Origin: Hymenobacter arizonensis
GTDB lineage: Bacteria; Bacteroidota; Bacteroidia; Cytophagales; Hymenobacteraceae
NCBI RefSeq assembly: GCF_900115775.1
Contig: NZ_FOXS01000003.1
Location: 620,001-684,000 of the forward strand
Reading direction: 5' to 3'
Length of the DNA stretch: 64,000 nt
The stretch's first letter is position 1, and the number at the start of each line of letters is the position of its first letter. Of this stretch, positions 51,016 through 59,348 are shown one piece after another. The notes below the pieces were generated by a model, which was not told the origin of the DNA, made no database searches, and worked only from the letters and a program-made list of their open reading frames with translations. A program made the position numbers and the translations under genes.

Positions 51016-52278
51016 ATGCGTAAACGCACTACTTCTATTATTGCTCCGGGCACTCGGAGCTTCGGCTTACTCTTAGTGAGCTGCTTGCTGCTAATGTTCT
51101 TCGGGTTCTCCCCGACTCAGTCGCACGCGCAGGTGCGAATCATGCCTTTGGGCAACTCCATCACCAACGGCACCAAGGACTATAACAGCTATCGACGGTC
51201 CCTTTGGCATAAGCTGCAAGCAGGAGGGTATAGGGTAGATTTTGTGGGTTCTCAATCTACCAACAAGGAAGGCTTCCTTCCACCCAACCCAGATTTCGAC
51301 CTTGACCACGAGGGACACGCCGGCTGGAAGGCCGATGAGCTGTTGCAGAAAATTGGCGGTTGGGCAGCATCCCACCGCCCCGATGTGCTGCTCCTGCATG
51401 CTGGCACCAACGACGTACGAATGGGGCAAAAAGCAACGGACACGCGTGATGAGCTTGGGCAAATCATTGACAAGGTGCGGCAGACTAACCCGAATGTGAA
51501 AGTGCTGCTGGCTCAGATAATTCCCACCAGGTCGGTTTTTCCCTACGAAAACGCTGGTATTCTAGAGCTTAACTCCCTGTTGCCGGCCTTGGCTGCGCAA
51601 AAGAATACGGCTCAGTCGCCGGTGGTTATTGTGGACCAGTACACGGGCATGAGGACCGTCGAAGACATGTACGACGGTATTCACCCAAATGAATTAGGTG
51701 AAGAGAAGATGGCCGTCCGCTGGTACGAGAAGCTGCAGCAGATACTGCCGTCGCCTAATCCGTTGCCGGTTGAGCTGGTGCAGTTCACTGCCAAGGCCGC
51801 GCGGACGGGAGTTCAATTAGACTGGGCCACGGCTACCGAGCGCAACAACGCCGGCTTCACAGTAGAACGCAGCGTCACTGGCACTGCTTTTACGGCCGTG
51901 GGGCAAGTGGAAGGGCATGGCACCAGCAGCAGCCGGCATTCCTATTCCCTGCTCGATGCCCAAGCCCCGGCCGAACCGCTGCTCTACTACCGCCTGCGCC
52001 AAACCGACCTCGACGGCACCGACACTTTCTCGGAGGTGGTGAGTGTGGTGCCTTCTGCCAGCGCTACACTGGTGCTGAGTCCGGTTCCCACCGAGAAGCT
52101 TCTTGTGGTGAGTGGCTTGTTAGCAAATGACGAAATCACCATCTGGAACATCAGTGGCCAGGTTGTGCAGCGCCAGCCTACGGCTGCGGCCCGCATGGAG
52201 CTTGATGTATCTGGCCTCCCCGGTGGCGTGTATTTCGTGCGGGCTGGCTTGCAGCGGGCTCGCTTTGTCAAATTCTAG
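51016..52278 (+). CDS. secreted SGNH/GDSL hydrolase with T9SS sorting domain
   Basis: 420 residues from ATG 51016 (MRKRTTSIIAPGTRSFGLLL), a signal peptide cleaved near QSHAQ. SGNH fold: RIMPLGNSITNGTKDYNSYR (nucleophile Ser in GNS block I), YRVDFVGSQSTN with Gly, LLLHAGTNDVRMG (block III Asn), and DGIHPNELGEEKMA (Asp and His). It is an esterase or lipase-like hydrolase on acylated sugars or similar (known family range). Then a fibronectin-like joining domain (LVQFTAKAARTGVQLDWATATERNNAGFTVERS) and a type A sorting domain (VLSPVPTEKLLVV...GLPGGVYFVRAGLQRARFVKF) that targets it through the type IX secretion system to the cell surface. Confidence 0.92.
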   Translation: MRKRTTSIIAPGTRSFGLLLVSCLLLMFFGFSPTQSHAQVRIMPLGNSITNGTKDYNSYRRSLWHKLQAGGYRVDFVGSQSTNKEGFLPPNPDFDLDHEGHAGWKADELLQKIGGWAASHRPDVLLLHAGTNDVRMGQKATDTRDELGQIIDKVRQTNPNVKVLLAQIIPTRSVFPYENAGILELNSLLPALAAQKNTAQSPVVIVDQYTGMRTVEDMYDGIHPNELGEEKMAVRWYEKLQQILPSPNPLPVELVQFTAKAARTGVQLDWATATERNNAGFTVERSVTGTAFTAVGQVEGHGTSSSRHSYSLLDAQAPAEPLLYYRLRQTDLDGTDTFSEVVSVVPSASATLVLSPVPTEKLLVVSGLLANDEITIWNISGQVVQRQPTAAARMELDVSGLPGGVYFVRAGLQRARFVKF

Positions 52279-52308
52279 TGGCAAGTAAGTAGCGGCGATA
52301 AAAAGTAA

Positions 52309-52358
52309 CAACAGCAACGGGCCCGGAAATCAGTCGATTTCCGGGCCCGTTGCTGTTG
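52309..52358. terminator. 23-bp perfect terminator stem
   Basis: Arms 52309-52331 and 52336-52358 (start CAACAGCAACGGGCCCGG) are fully complementary around AGTC. It separates the convergent SGNH and acyltransferase genes; the T tracts are short. Confidence 0.8.
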
Positions 52359-52408
52359 TAGGGTGGCCACTTAGTAGGCCAGTTGCAGGCGGCTAGCGAA
52401 TTGCTCTG

Positions 52409-53641
52409 CTAGCGGGCTACTGCTCGTTGTTCTTCCTGTTTTTCATCAGCGGGAGCTAGCCGACTGTTTGGGCGACTGGCCTGCTCGCGTGCTTGGTCCG
52501 AAGACCACTCATTCACGGTTGGCTTGCCAGAATCTTCGAGGTAATTCAACAGTCGATTTAGCTGCCGGCCCAGTAGCTTGCCAAGCGGTTTTTCGACCGA
52601 GTTTGAAATGAGATAAGCGGCAAGCAGCATTACGACGAGCAAGCCGACTAGCAGCACGTACCGGTCAACCAAATGACTAAATCGGTGAAAAACCACGTAG
52701 CCGATGTGGCCGTGCAGCAAGTACAGGGGGTAGGTGACCGCGCCAAGCTTGGCCAGCCATTCCTGCCGCCCAAAGTTGAGGATGCCAAAGGCTACCAGGC
52801 CCACCAAGATGAAAAATGAGGTGACAATGCCCAGCACAACGGCTTCCTGAACACCGTGTTCGGCCATGCCGTAGCGGCCGTAACGTACGGCGAGCAAATA
52901 AGCAACTAGCATAAAAGCGTAGCGCACCCATGTGCGCCCAGCGGGTTGCTGCATCAGGTAGAAAAGCATACCCGCTACGAAGTAGGCCGCGTGCTGGGGA
53001 AAAAACAGGGTTGTGAAAGGCGTATTGCCCATGTTCAAATAGGGCGCCACCACCGCATACGCCAGCAACAACCCGATGGCCAGGTTGATGTGGGGCATGA
53101 GTTTGTAGGAAATCAGCAGGGAGATAAAAAAGTAAAAGCTGATTTCGACGGTGAGCGACCAGTACGCTTGGTCGACGTTGACCTGGCCCCAGAATTCCTG
53201 GAGCATGGTGAGGTTCTGCAGGTATTGGCGGGTCCCAACGTTGAGAATTGGGGCCGACAGCTCATCGAGGGGACCCGTGCCCCAAAACCGGACAATGAGA
53301 AAGGTGAGGGTGCAGGCAATCCAGAAAGCAGGGTACAGCCGCTGAACCCGGGAAACGAAGAACTGACGCACGGTTTTGCCCTGCGCGCTAAGCAGCACGA
53401 CGTAGCCGCTGATGATGAAAAATAGCTGAACGCCGAGGTAACCGTACCGGGTAACGGGGCTGAGCTCGGGATAAGCAACGGGGCTCAAGTTGTCGGCCCC
53501 GTAGGCGCGGTGGGTGTAGTGGTACAACACCACAGCCAAGGCGGCCAGAAATCGGAATAAATCGATTTCATACTGACGGGAGGGGAGTTTGGCTTGCGGT
53601 TCCATACTCGGACTTAAATAGGTAGCAGTTTTCGATGACAA
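52409..53641 (-). CDS. acyltransferase family 3 (OafA/NolL-type) membrane protein
   Basis: 410 residues with about ten hydrophobic segments. Family hallmarks: YEIDLFRFLAALAVVLYHY at the start (catalytic-type His in the VLYHY region), YGYLGVQLFFIISGYVVLLSAQGKTVRQFFVSRVQRLYPAFWIA (FFIISG and R-x-x-RLYP motifs), and NVDQAYWSLTVEISFYFF (YWSL-x-E). It should add acetyl or other acyl groups to surface sugars. Start could also be the ATG 12 codons on (53605). The C-terminal tail (about 365-410) is charged and disordered. Monocistronic. Confidence 0.9.
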   Translation of the reverse strand: MSSKTATYLSPSMEPQAKLPSRQYEIDLFRFLAALAVVLYHYTHRAYGADNLSPVAYPELSPVTRYGYLGVQLFFIISGYVVLLSAQGKTVRQFFVSRVQRLYPAFWIACTLTFLIVRFWGTGPLDELSAPILNVGTRQYLQNLTMLQEFWGQVNVDQAYWSLTVEISFYFFISLLISYKLMPHINLAIGLLLAYAVVAPYLNMGNTPFTTLFFPQHAAYFVAGMLFYLMQQPAGRTWVRYAFMLVAYLLAVRYGRYGMAEHGVQEAVVLGIVTSFFILVGLVAFGILNFGRQEWLAKLGAVTYPLYLLHGHIGYVVFHRFSHLVDRYVLLVGLLVVMLLAAYLISNSVEKPLGKLLGRQLNRLLNYLEDSGKPTVNEWSSDQAREQASRPNSRLAPADEKQEEQRAVAR

Positions 53642-54414
53642 GAGCGGTTGTCATCGAAATGGAAGGAAATAGGCTATAGAGAAATGCGCTTAGGGCCAGC
53701 CGCTGCTAGCGCGCATGTGCCTGAATAGGACTGCCGGGACATTGCAATTGCCCAACAAGCAGGTGCAATGGCCATTTTAAAGCCAGACTAAATGCGTATT
53801 GATGCTTTCGGTACAAAAAGCGAAACGTACTAGAGCAACTATGCTACTAAAGCAGGAGACTGAAACAATACGGTCAACTACACCCAACCACGAGCGGCAC
53901 CAGCCATCGGAAAATACAAAATTGTGGTCGGTAGCCTGTCTGAAGCTACGTAGTAGGCAAGTAGCGAGCTATAAAACGAGAGGCAGGAGCTACAGCCAGG
54001 CGCAAATAGCACTTGGTCAGGAGCTATTGACAGCCTCCAATCATGGGGGAGTAAAAAATAGGACGTGGGCTAGACGTAGCAAGATAAAGTGCTGTAATGA
54101 TTGGGAAACCTGATTTAAACAGGACTGTCGGGCTAATTCCCGATGAAGTTACGTACAACGTGCCACATGCGTTGGCCTTTTATTACGTCAAACTCTTCCT
54201 GATTCAACTAAATAATTACAATAGATGCGTTGTTTCAAGGACATAATTTATGTTGAATAATGAAAAAATTATATTCAATATGAAGCAACATTTTTTACGT
54301 GCGAACTATCTTGGTTACAATTTGTGAAAACCAAGCACCCCTAATTGCAACAGAGAGCTTGAAAAAGCAATAAATGGTTGGGTACCAGTTAGCTTTTATA
54401 AACGGTGGTTGGGG
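53642..54414. other. 773-bp low-GC gap, no gene supported
   Basis: The base composition drops well below that of the flanking genes (especially 54170-54400, where runs such as AATAATGAAAAAATTATA occur). The longest frames here (for example 53799-54113, plus) have Thr/Ser/Arg-rich, motif-free translations. It may be a remnant of transferred DNA or a long regulatory region; no tRNA, inverted repeat or direct repeat was recognised. Confidence 0.4.
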
Positions 54415-54903
54415 CTATTTCTTAGCCGTCACAGCCCGAAACCGGGCCAGTGGAGCGCCAAGGGTATCGTCCGAATACAGGCTAAGGATGTTGCCGCTGA
54501 TGCGGTAGTTCTGGGCTTGGTTGAGGGCCTGCAGAAAGTTGCCTTCTGCGGCCAAATCGGGGCAGGCGCTGCGGGTAGTGGCCAGCGGACCCAGCCGCAG
54601 CTGACCCACGGCGGGGGCGGTATAAGGGCCCGAAAACTTGTTGCAGCCCGCGCGGCCTTCGACCCGGGTGCGGCCTTCTTGCAGCAGCAAATAGGGAGTT
54701 TGCTCCATGTCTGGAGCCGTTTGGCCGGCCAGCTCGCGGAGCTCCCAGCGCACGTTGCGCAGGGGAGCAGCGGTGGGCGCAGTGTTGTCGACGGCCGCCA
54801 CTACGGGCCCCCCTGTGGGGCGCTCGGCCAGGTCGTAGCTGCACGCGGCCGGAACCAGCAACACCAGCACGGCGGCTGGGCGGAAACAGGAAGGTAACTT
54901 CAT
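54415..54903 (-). CDS. META/HslJ-domain lipoprotein
   Basis: 162 residues. Lipoprotein signal with lipobox VPAAC (MKLPSCFRPAAVLVLLVPAAC). The META domain covers about 45-160: RNVRWELRELAGQTAP, PYLLLQEGRTRVEGRAGCNKFSGPYT, QLRLGPLATTRSACPDLAAEGNFLQAL and YRISGNILSLYSDD, matching the HslJ pattern (W-x-L, G-x-x-GCNxFxGxY, TrxACP). META proteins are periplasmic lipoproteins implicated in heat-shock or antibiotic tolerance; the exact role is unknown. Single gene. Confidence 0.92.
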   Translation of the reverse strand: MKLPSCFRPAAVLVLLVPAACSYDLAERPTGGPVVAAVDNTAPTAAPLRNVRWELRELAGQTAPDMEQTPYLLLQEGRTRVEGRAGCNKFSGPYTAPAVGQLRLGPLATTRSACPDLAAEGNFLQALNQAQNYRISGNILSLYSDDTLGAPLARFRAVTAKK

Positions 54904-55315
54904 GGCAGGTCGTTCTAAGGGAGAGTCTTATGCTTGTTTTACGAAGTTCAGGCATTTTAGTAGCGCCCAATAGGGCACAGCGCTGCCCAGACCCCTTAGG
55001 TAACGGGCACTGGGCCGGTAGCGCCGACTGCACAAGCCACATTCGGGTGGGCTTGATTTCTTTCGACAGAAACGAGAAAGGAAGTCCGCTAGCCTTGGGC
55101 CGGTTCGCTGCCAGAAGTGGGCGGCGCTCAGATGACCCTCAGCTATTTGGTAACCGAGACCAATCGTGGAAAAACAAGTCGGCCGCTGGCCAGAGCAGCC
55201 CTTTTCGGCTTTCCACAGCACCCCTGTACGCGGTGTGAAAGGTTGATTTTTAACCCTTAACCTCGTTTTGCCGTATATGGGGCTCTAACTATTTCTCTCA
55301 CCCATTCCCACAACC
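54904..55315. other. 412-bp gap before the fasciclin gene
   Basis: No gene is supported here. It is the divergent control region of the META lipoprotein gene and the fasciclin gene. A TTG-N19-TATTTC stretch close to 55270-55296 is only a partial promoter match. Confidence 0.35.
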
Positions 55316-56122
55316 ATGAATATCAAACCATTTTTCGCTACCCTCGCCCTGACTGCCGCCATTTCTGCGCCCGCTTTTGCCCAGGATGTGAAAACCAAGA
55401 GCGATAGCGAAAAAACCAAGACCAAGGCCGATGGTATGATGAACAAGACCAAGGTGGCCGACGATGGTAAGATGAAGCTCAAAGGCAAGTCGGACGCTGG
55501 CGATAAAATGAAGGCTAAAACCAAGCCCCGCAAAGGCGACATGACCAACAGCGCTGATGCAGCTACCAGCGACGGCATGAATAACAGCAGCGGCACCACC
55601 AGCGGGGGCATGAGCACCAGCGGCATGAACGACGCCACCATGGGCACTTCCACCAGCGGTGGTGTAATGGTGGGCGGCGCCATGATGACTCCTAACAAAG
55701 ACATCGTAGATAACGCCGCCGGCAGTGCCGACCATACCACCCTAGTTAGCGCCGTGAAAGCTGCTGGCTTGGTAGAGACACTGAAAGGCGCTGGCCCCTT
55801 CACCGTATTCGCGCCTTCCAACTCGGCATTTGACAAGCTCCCTGCTGGCACCGTGAATTCCCTGGTGACCCCCGAAATGAAGCCGACTCTCACCAAAGTG
55901 CTGACCTACCACGTAGTACCCGGCCGCCTCACGGCTGCCAACCTTACCTCGGGCCAGGTGCTCACCACGGTGCAGGGCGAGCAGCTGACCGTGGTGAAAA
56001 ACGGCAACGACGTTATGATTCGGGATGCCAAGGGTGGCACGGCTCGCGTGACTATTGCCGACGTAGTTTCCAGCAACGGCGTAACCCACGTAGTGGATAC
56101 CGTGCTTATGCCCGCTAAGTAA
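55316..56122 (+). CDS. secreted fasciclin-domain protein with Lys-rich and Met/Ser/Thr-rich spacer
   Basis: 268 residues. Signal peptide 1-22 (ends PAFAQ). Then a Lys/Asp-rich region (about 23-77; KTKSDSEKTKTKADGMMNKTK) and a Gly/Ser/Thr/Met-rich spacer (about 78-128). One fasciclin domain fills about 130-268: LVSAVKAAGLVETLKGAGPFTVFAPSNSAFDKLP (H1), LTKVLTYHVVPGRLTAANL (H2) and NGVTHVVDTVLMP. FAS1 proteins are adhesion domains; a single C-terminal FAS1 domain with a charged spacer points to an exported matrix or surface role. Single gene with a strong terminator. Confidence 0.93.
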   Translation: MNIKPFFATLALTAAISAPAFAQDVKTKSDSEKTKTKADGMMNKTKVADDGKMKLKGKSDAGDKMKAKTKPRKGDMTNSADAATSDGMNNSSGTTSGGMSTSGMNDATMGTSTSGGVMVGGAMMTPNKDIVDNAAGSADHTTLVSAVKAAGLVETLKGAGPFTVFAPSNSAFDKLPAGTVNSLVTPEMKPTLTKVLTYHVVPGRLTAANLTSGQVLTTVQGEQLTVVKNGNDVMIRDAKGGTARVTIADVVSSNGVTHVVDTVLMPAK

Positions 56123-56210
56123 GCGGCAAAGTATTGATAGAAAGACCAAAAGCCCCGTTGCAAGTGACTTTTGCTAAAGCCATCTAGCTACCCATTTCGT
56201 GAATCTTATA

Positions 56211-56256
56211 CCCACAAAAAAGACCCGCCAGCATCCTGGCGGGTCTTTTTTGTGGG
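56211..56256. terminator. 21-bp perfect bidirectional terminator
   Basis: Arms 56211-56231 (starting CCCACAAAAAAGACCCGC) and 56236-56256 are exact inverses with loop CATC; the stem includes A6/T6 runs, so it serves both the fasciclin gene and the convergent T9SS gene. Confidence 0.9.
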
Positions 56257-56287
56257 TATTGAGCTTGGTGCCTGAGGCAGTTCTAAG

Positions 56288-58228
56288 CTATTCTAGCAAC
56301 AACCGGCGGCCGACCGTACTGCCATCGGCCAGCGTGAGCTGCACCGTGTAAACGCCGGCAGGCAGCGCCGACAGCGCGAGCGTGGCCCGGCCGGCCTGCG
56401 CGGCGGGCTGCTCCCACACGCGGCGCCCCACGGCATCGAGCACGGTGGCGCGGGCAAAGGCGGGCCCGGCAATATTGACGGTGCCCCGCGTTGGGTTTGG
56501 GTATAGGCTATAGGCCTCGGCCTTGCGGCTTGCGGCGTTACTCGTGACAACGGTGTTGCTCATCACGGGCCGCATCATGAGGGCGCCGCGGCGGATGGGG
56601 TCGGCTGGAAAGAAGTTTACTGTGCTCCAATTGCCGGTGTTATCGCGCCGTACCAGGTAGCCCTCCGGGAACGTATTGTTCAGGTCGAGGCCGTAGTGCA
56701 GGTCGCGGCCTTGCGAAGGCTGAGAATAGCCCACGAAAAACGTCCCGGTCACGGGCACAGCTTGGTCAAACGTGATTTCAAAGTACGGAGAGCCCGCGGG
56801 CAGGGGATTGGGGATGGTGGCCGTTCTGGTAGCAAGCGGAGTGGCGGCGGGCAGGCCCCCGTTATTGCCCCAAACCGTGATGGTGACCGAACGGCTGCCC
56901 GCATCCGAGGCCGTGAACACTGGGTACATGCGCAATGCCCGCACGAAGTCGGGCTGGTTCAGGTCGATTCGATAGGCAAAGGCCGAAGCTTGGCCCGTAG
57001 AGTAAGGCACCAGCTGGGTAATGTTTTCTGCAGTGCCGTCGTCGTAGGCGTAGTAGTTGTTGAGCTCCACGTCGCGGAAAATGGTGTCGTTGGCCAGCGT
57101 GCGTGGGTTAGCTTCCTGGGTGTTGAGGGCGAGGGTGTAGCGCAGCGTTTTGGGAGCGGGCGTGATGGGCACGGCTACGCGGCTGGCTGCCCCGGTCACG
57201 CTGTCCTGCCGCGGGTTCACCGGCAACGGGCGGCTGATTTGCAGCCAGGTTCCCAGCGCTGCGCCCGAGGGAAGTTCGCGCACAGTGCCCGTCACATCAA
57301 TGGGAATGGGCAGCAGGCCGGCGTTGAGGTTGCTGAGGTTCACTCCCAGGCGGGTATTCAACTCACTGGCGAGCGGCGAGGCGGCATTGAATTGCCACAC
57401 GGGCATGGCTGTATAGCGGCGCAAGGGGCTGCGCAACCCGCCCGATGGAATGCCGCCGCGCAAACCCGCGCTGGTTGCGATGTCGACGAAGGTGGTGTCG
57501 ACCAGCCCGCGGGTTCGGCCGCGGTCGAGCACCACGTAGTCCACGCTCCACGCGTCGCTGTTATCCGAACGGTTGCCGCTGGCCACGAACTGAAACTGAA
57601 AGTTGCTGTGCAGGAATCTGGCTTGGTTCAAGTCGACTACTTGCTGGCGAAAAGCCGTGCGCTGGCCCGTACTGCGATAAAACCACACCAGTTCCCAAGT
57701 GCCCGTCACCGTCTTTGCGAATAGCTCCAAGCGCACCCGGTTGTTGTTGATGTCGCTGTTGGGCGCGCCCACAATGCTGCCGGCCTGCCAGGCAAAGCTG
57801 AGGTACACCTGGTCGTTCACACTCAGGCCGCCCAAGTCAATGGGTTGAGAAGTCAGCGAGTCGATGTTGCCGTAAGAGCCGGTTATTAGCCCGCTGTAGC
57901 TCCGGCCGTTGGCCCGAAGGCCGTCGAGCGTGGCCGCGCCCCGGGTGAGGGGGGCCACGGCCAGCCGGTTGCTCACCAGCGCCCCGCCCGAAGGCAGCCA
58001 GTTTTGCGCTTTCGGAGCGCCTTCGAGTGGCGTGGTAAAATCATCGAAGAAAGGCAGCGTTACGGCGGCTGTGCCGCGCCGCGCCAGTTGCAAAGCAGCC
58101 TTAGTAGGCGCATAAGCGGCCCGGGCTGGGTCGGCGGCGAGGGGCAGGGCCACCTGGGCCGAAGCGGCGCCACCGGCCAACAGCAGGGCAGCCATTAGGT
58201 AGCAATACAAGCGGAAGGGTGTCATCAT
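56288..58228 (-). CDS. large secreted T9SS-sorted protein, function unknown
   Basis: 646 residues, signal peptide 1-24 (ends GGAASAQ); a second ATG one codon in is equally possible. The body (about 40-540) has long beta-rich segments with Asn/Asp-rich turns (NWLPSGGALVSNRLAVAP, SLTSQPIDLGGLSVNDQVYL, LSFAWQAGSIVGAPNSDINN), consistent with jelly-roll-type domains, but no enzyme motif is recognised. The end (about 570-646) is a type A sorting domain: AYSLYPNPTRGTVNIAG, VLDAVGRRVWEQPAAQ and LSALPAGVYTVQLTLADGS. Exported by T9SS to the surface or medium. Confidence 0.85.
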   Translation of the reverse strand: MMTPFRLYCYLMAALLLAGGAASAQVALPLAADPARAAYAPTKAALQLARRGTAAVTLPFFDDFTTPLEGAPKAQNWLPSGGALVSNRLAVAPLTRGAATLDGLRANGRSYSGLITGSYGNIDSLTSQPIDLGGLSVNDQVYLSFAWQAGSIVGAPNSDINNNRVRLELFAKTVTGTWELVWFYRSTGQRTAFRQQVVDLNQARFLHSNFQFQFVASGNRSDNSDAWSVDYVVLDRGRTRGLVDTTFVDIATSAGLRGGIPSGGLRSPLRRYTAMPVWQFNAASPLASELNTRLGVNLSNLNAGLLPIPIDVTGTVRELPSGAALGTWLQISRPLPVNPRQDSVTGAASRVAVPITPAPKTLRYTLALNTQEANPRTLANDTIFRDVELNNYYAYDDGTAENITQLVPYSTGQASAFAYRIDLNQPDFVRALRMYPVFTASDAGSRSVTITVWGNNGGLPAATPLATRTATIPNPLPAGSPYFEITFDQAVPVTGTFFVGYSQPSQGRDLHYGLDLNNTFPEGYLVRRDNTGNWSTVNFFPADPIRRGALMMRPVMSNTVVTSNAASRKAEAYSLYPNPTRGTVNIAGPAFARATVLDAVGRRVWEQPAAQAGRATLALSALPAGVYTVQLTLADGSTVGRRLLLE

Positions 58229-58278
58229 AGAAACAGGCTTTAAGACCTAACGGCGGCAGTGATGAAAAAAGTGCAGAA

Positions 58279-58357
58279 GCACCGAGCGGTGCTTTGCGCC
58301 CCAAGGCCGCAAAAACCATTGCTGGCCGGCATCGGGACACAAAGCACCGCTCGGTGC
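58279..58357. repeat. 18-bp inverted repeat whose arms are themselves palindromic
   Basis: GCACCGAGCGGTGCTTTG (58279-58296) and its exact inverse (58340-58357). Each arm also contains GCACCG-AG-CGGTGC, so either a long stem or two short hairpins can form. It lies 16 bases before the stop codon (58373) of the PASTA gene and 50 bases before the start of the T9SS gene, both on the minus strand; it could be a terminator or processing site. Confidence 0.6.
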
Positions 58358-58372
58358 CCTGGGGATACGAAA

Positions 58373-59134
58373 TTATTTGGCTACCCAGATGTCCACCAGC
58401 TGGCCCATCCGAATGGTGGCGTCGGGGCCGGCCACTGGGCGCTGGCGCACCACCGTGCCGGGTACCTGGCCATCTTCAGCGGCTTGCTCAAACACTTCGC
58501 CCTTCTGCAAGCCCTGGCCCACGAGTAGCGTGATGGCCTCGTCTTCGGGCATGTTCACGAGGTTGGGTACGGCAAAGGTTTGGTTGCCCTGGCCGTCGCC
58601 CACCACCAGGTCTACCTTGGTGCCTTTGGCAATGGGAGCACCGGGGGCTATTTCCTTGCCGTTCACCAGCTGTTTGAGCACGGCATTCTGGGCCAGGTCG
58701 GGCACCAGCTGAATCTGTCCTACCACCAAGTCGTAGCTCTTGAGAATGAGCATGGCATTCTTCGCGGAGCCGTCGGTGAGCTTGGGCATTTTAATCACCG
58801 GCGGGTTTTTCATGCTCACCTGCAAGTAAATCTTGCGGCCTTCCTTCACCTTCTCGCCCGGCGCAGGGTCCTGCACTAGCACCGTAAACGGCCGGATGTT
58901 GGCGCTGTAGCTGGAGTCGTCCACGAAGTAGGCCAGCTTCCGCTCTTCCAGGTAGTTCTCGAGGTCGGCCACGTTCATGCCCGTCACTTTGGGCACCGTA
59001 ATGGTCTCGCCGTGGTGGGTGCTCATGGGCAGATACACGTAGAAAAAGCCCAGCACCAGCGCCGCCCCCGCCAGTGCAATGAGAACCAGGTGCTTGATAA
59101 CGTCGAGCGCGCTGTTAGCAGAAAAGAATGACAT
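58373..59134 (-). CDS. membrane-anchored triple-PASTA protein
   Basis: 253 residues. Short cytoplasmic start, one membrane segment (about 15-36, LVLIALAGAALVLGFFYVYL), then three PASTA domains: ITVPKVTGMNVADLENYLEERKLAYF (about 42-108), VIKMPKLTDGSAKNAMLILKSYDLVVGQI (about 115-185) and FAVPNLVNMPEDEAITLLVGQGL (about 190-253). There is no Ser/Thr-kinase or transpeptidase domain, the usual partners of PASTA in other phyla. PASTA domains bind muropeptides or beta-lactams. It lies 195 bp downstream of the D-Ala-D-Ala ligase gene on the same strand, with a family B repeat between, so a cell-wall role is likely. Confidence 0.9.
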   Translation of the reverse strand: MSFFSANSALDVIKHLVLIALAGAALVLGFFYVYLPMSTHHGETITVPKVTGMNVADLENYLEERKLAYFVDDSSYSANIRPFTVLVQDPAPGEKVKEGRKIYLQVSMKNPPVIKMPKLTDGSAKNAMLILKSYDLVVGQIQLVPDLAQNAVLKQLVNGKEIAPGAPIAKGTKVDLVVGDGQGNQTFAVPNLVNMPEDEAITLLVGQGLQKGEVFEQAAEDGQVPGTVVRQRPVAGPDATIRMGQLVDIWVAK

Positions 59135-59169
59135 GCGGAAGGAAACGATTTTGTGATGTTAAGAACAAA

Positions 59170-59348
59170 AACTCCCCTCCTTATCAAGGAGGGGACATTT
59201 TCGCGAAGCGGAAATTGGGGTGGTTGAAGTCGTTGAACGATGCTGGAACTACTTGTAGGCGCCTCGTTCAAGTATCGTTCAACGAATCCAACCACCCCCG
59301 TCCGAGCCGTTGGCTCGAACATCCCCTCCTTATCCAAGGAGGAGAGTT
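59170..59348. repeat. family B repeat, copy 1
   Basis: This 179-bp unit begins AACTCCCCTCCTTATCAAGG, runs through GGGGTGGTTGAAGTCGTTGA and the inverse ACCACCCCCGTCCGAGCC, and ends in ATCCCCTCCTTATCCAAGG. Its right end runs into the ligase gene: the last codons and stop of the 59330 CDS lie inside it. A second copy is at 62132-62310. Confidence 0.75.

Noticed and set aside
53799..54113. 104-codon plus-strand open frame
   Set aside because: Composition is unlike proteins of this genome and no motif, signal or start context is visible.
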